Assembly: GCA_017391185.1 (NCBI GenBank)
Contig: JAFOZN010000108.1
Coordinates: 1-7,833, forward strand
Direction: 5' to 3'
Length of the DNA: 7,833 nt
Source of the DNA: Alistipes sp.
GTDB lineage: Bacteria; Bacteroidota; Bacteroidia; Bacteroidales; Rikenellaceae
Positions 7,264-7,833 of this stretch are shown here, piece by piece. The notes under the pieces are model-generated. The model was given only the letters and a program-made list of their open reading frames with translations, searched no databases and was not told the origin of the DNA. The translations under genes were made by a program, and so were the position numbers. Each line of letters starts with the position of its first letter. Positions within the stretch are counted from its first letter, which is position 1.

Positions 7264-7833
7264 TTAAAAAATGAGCTGTGCAACCTTCTCGCGCAAGTAG
7301 TCATTAAGCAGAGCCGAGAAACTCTCGTCTGAGAATGAGATATAATATCCACCATTCTTCTCACCTACCTTGAAGCCACTCTTAACATCAGCAGAGTATC
7401 CAACCTCGATACCCTCGCTCAACAAAGACTTCACAGCAGCGCCCATAGCCTTGTCCAACTCAGCCTTCTTAGCCTCTGGCAAAAGTGCCACAAGATCAGC
7501 CTTGGCACCGTTGTTCCAATTTTGAGCAACAGCCAAAAGCATATCCTTGATAAACTCTGCATCCATATTAGCCTTCTTGACGCCCTCCGCAGTAACCTTC
7601 TCCACGATCAAAGTCTCGATCTCAGACTTAATCTTAGCCACAGCCTGCTTACCTGCCATAGAGATCTCAGCCATAGCATTCTTCTCCACATCCTCAGCCT
7701 TAGACTGAGCCTTAGAGATAATCTCGGCAGCACGAGCCTCAGCCTCAGCTACGATCTTCTGAGCCTCTTTCTTAGCCTCAGCGACCAAGCTATCAGCCTC
7801 ATTACGACCCTTCTCCAAACCCTGCTGATAGAG
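7264..7833 (-). CDS. atpE: V/A-type ATPase subunit E (peripheral stalk), 5' end cut by the window edge
   Basis: This peripheral-stalk subunit holds the head still against rotor torque. The N-terminal part seen here is a continuous charged Ala/Glu/Lys helix (about the first 85 residues, many A-E-A and K-A-E units), as expected for the long stalk coil. The C-terminal part is a small globular domain ending SDESFSALLNDYLREKVAQL, which would bind the head. The frame is open to the right edge and reads LYQQG before the first possible TTG at 7818, so the true start lies beyond the window, probably about ten residues further. The 189 codons present are near the family's full length of about 195-200. 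It is the first gene of the operon visible here. The operon promoter is not in the window. The symbol means V-type E, not F-type subunit c. Confidence 0.9.
   Translation of the reverse strand, partial: LYQQGLEKGRNEADSLVAEAKKEAQKIVAEAEARAAEIISKAQSKAEDVEKNAMAEISMAGKQAVAKIKSEIETLIVEKVTAEGVKKANMDAEFIKDMLLAVAQNWNNGAKADLVALLPEAKKAELDKAMGAAVKSLLSEGIEVGYSADVKSGFKVGEKNGGYYISFSDESFSALLNDYLREKVAQLIF

Noticed and set aside
7264..7818. TTG at 7818 as the start of atpE
   Set aside because: The frame stays open to the window edge and the upstream residues LYQQG fit the usual N-terminal helix of subunit E, so the true start is outside the window.

Overview
The window holds most of one operon, transcribed leftward on the minus strand, that encodes a bacterial V/A-type rotary ATPase. 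In transcription order (right to left) it reads atpE (5' end cut off by the window edge), a DUF2764-like gene, atpA, atpB, atpD, atpI, atpK. The genes are packed tightly: gaps are 11, 15, 8 and 8 nt, atpD and atpI overlap by 4 nt (ATGA), and a 38-nt A-rich leader precedes atpK. After atpK comes a 19-20 bp hairpin that fits an intrinsic terminator of the operon. Further left on the same strand is a promoter and the 5' part of a tRNA-Gln(CUG) gene that runs off the left edge.

The organism is most likely a member of Bacteroidota, probably Bacteroidales. The tRNA promoter matches the TTTG-N19-TAnnTTTG consensus of that phylum exactly, and most starts lack a Shine-Dalgarno sequence and follow A-rich leaders. 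The order E-DUF2764-A-B-D-I-K is the one known from Bacteroidota, Chlamydiae and Spirochaetes. Genus cannot be decided from this window.

The genes form one machine. A and B make the catalytic hexamer, D is the central shaft, E is the peripheral stalk, I is the membrane stator with the essential arginine, and K is the rotor-ring proteolipid. The 279-residue DUF2764-like protein sits where a rotor-ring adaptor (subunit C/d) would be expected and carries three C-like repeats, so it is a candidate for that role. No gene for subunit F or a separate G/H subunit is seen. The K subunit keeps all the side chains that bind Na+ in the Enterococcus hirae enzyme, which makes Na+ coupling plausible.

This is a known class of operon, not a new system. 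The points worth following are the C-like repeats in DUF2764, the missing F/G subunits, the Na+ ligand set in K, and the repeated A-rich leader in front of the high-copy K gene.
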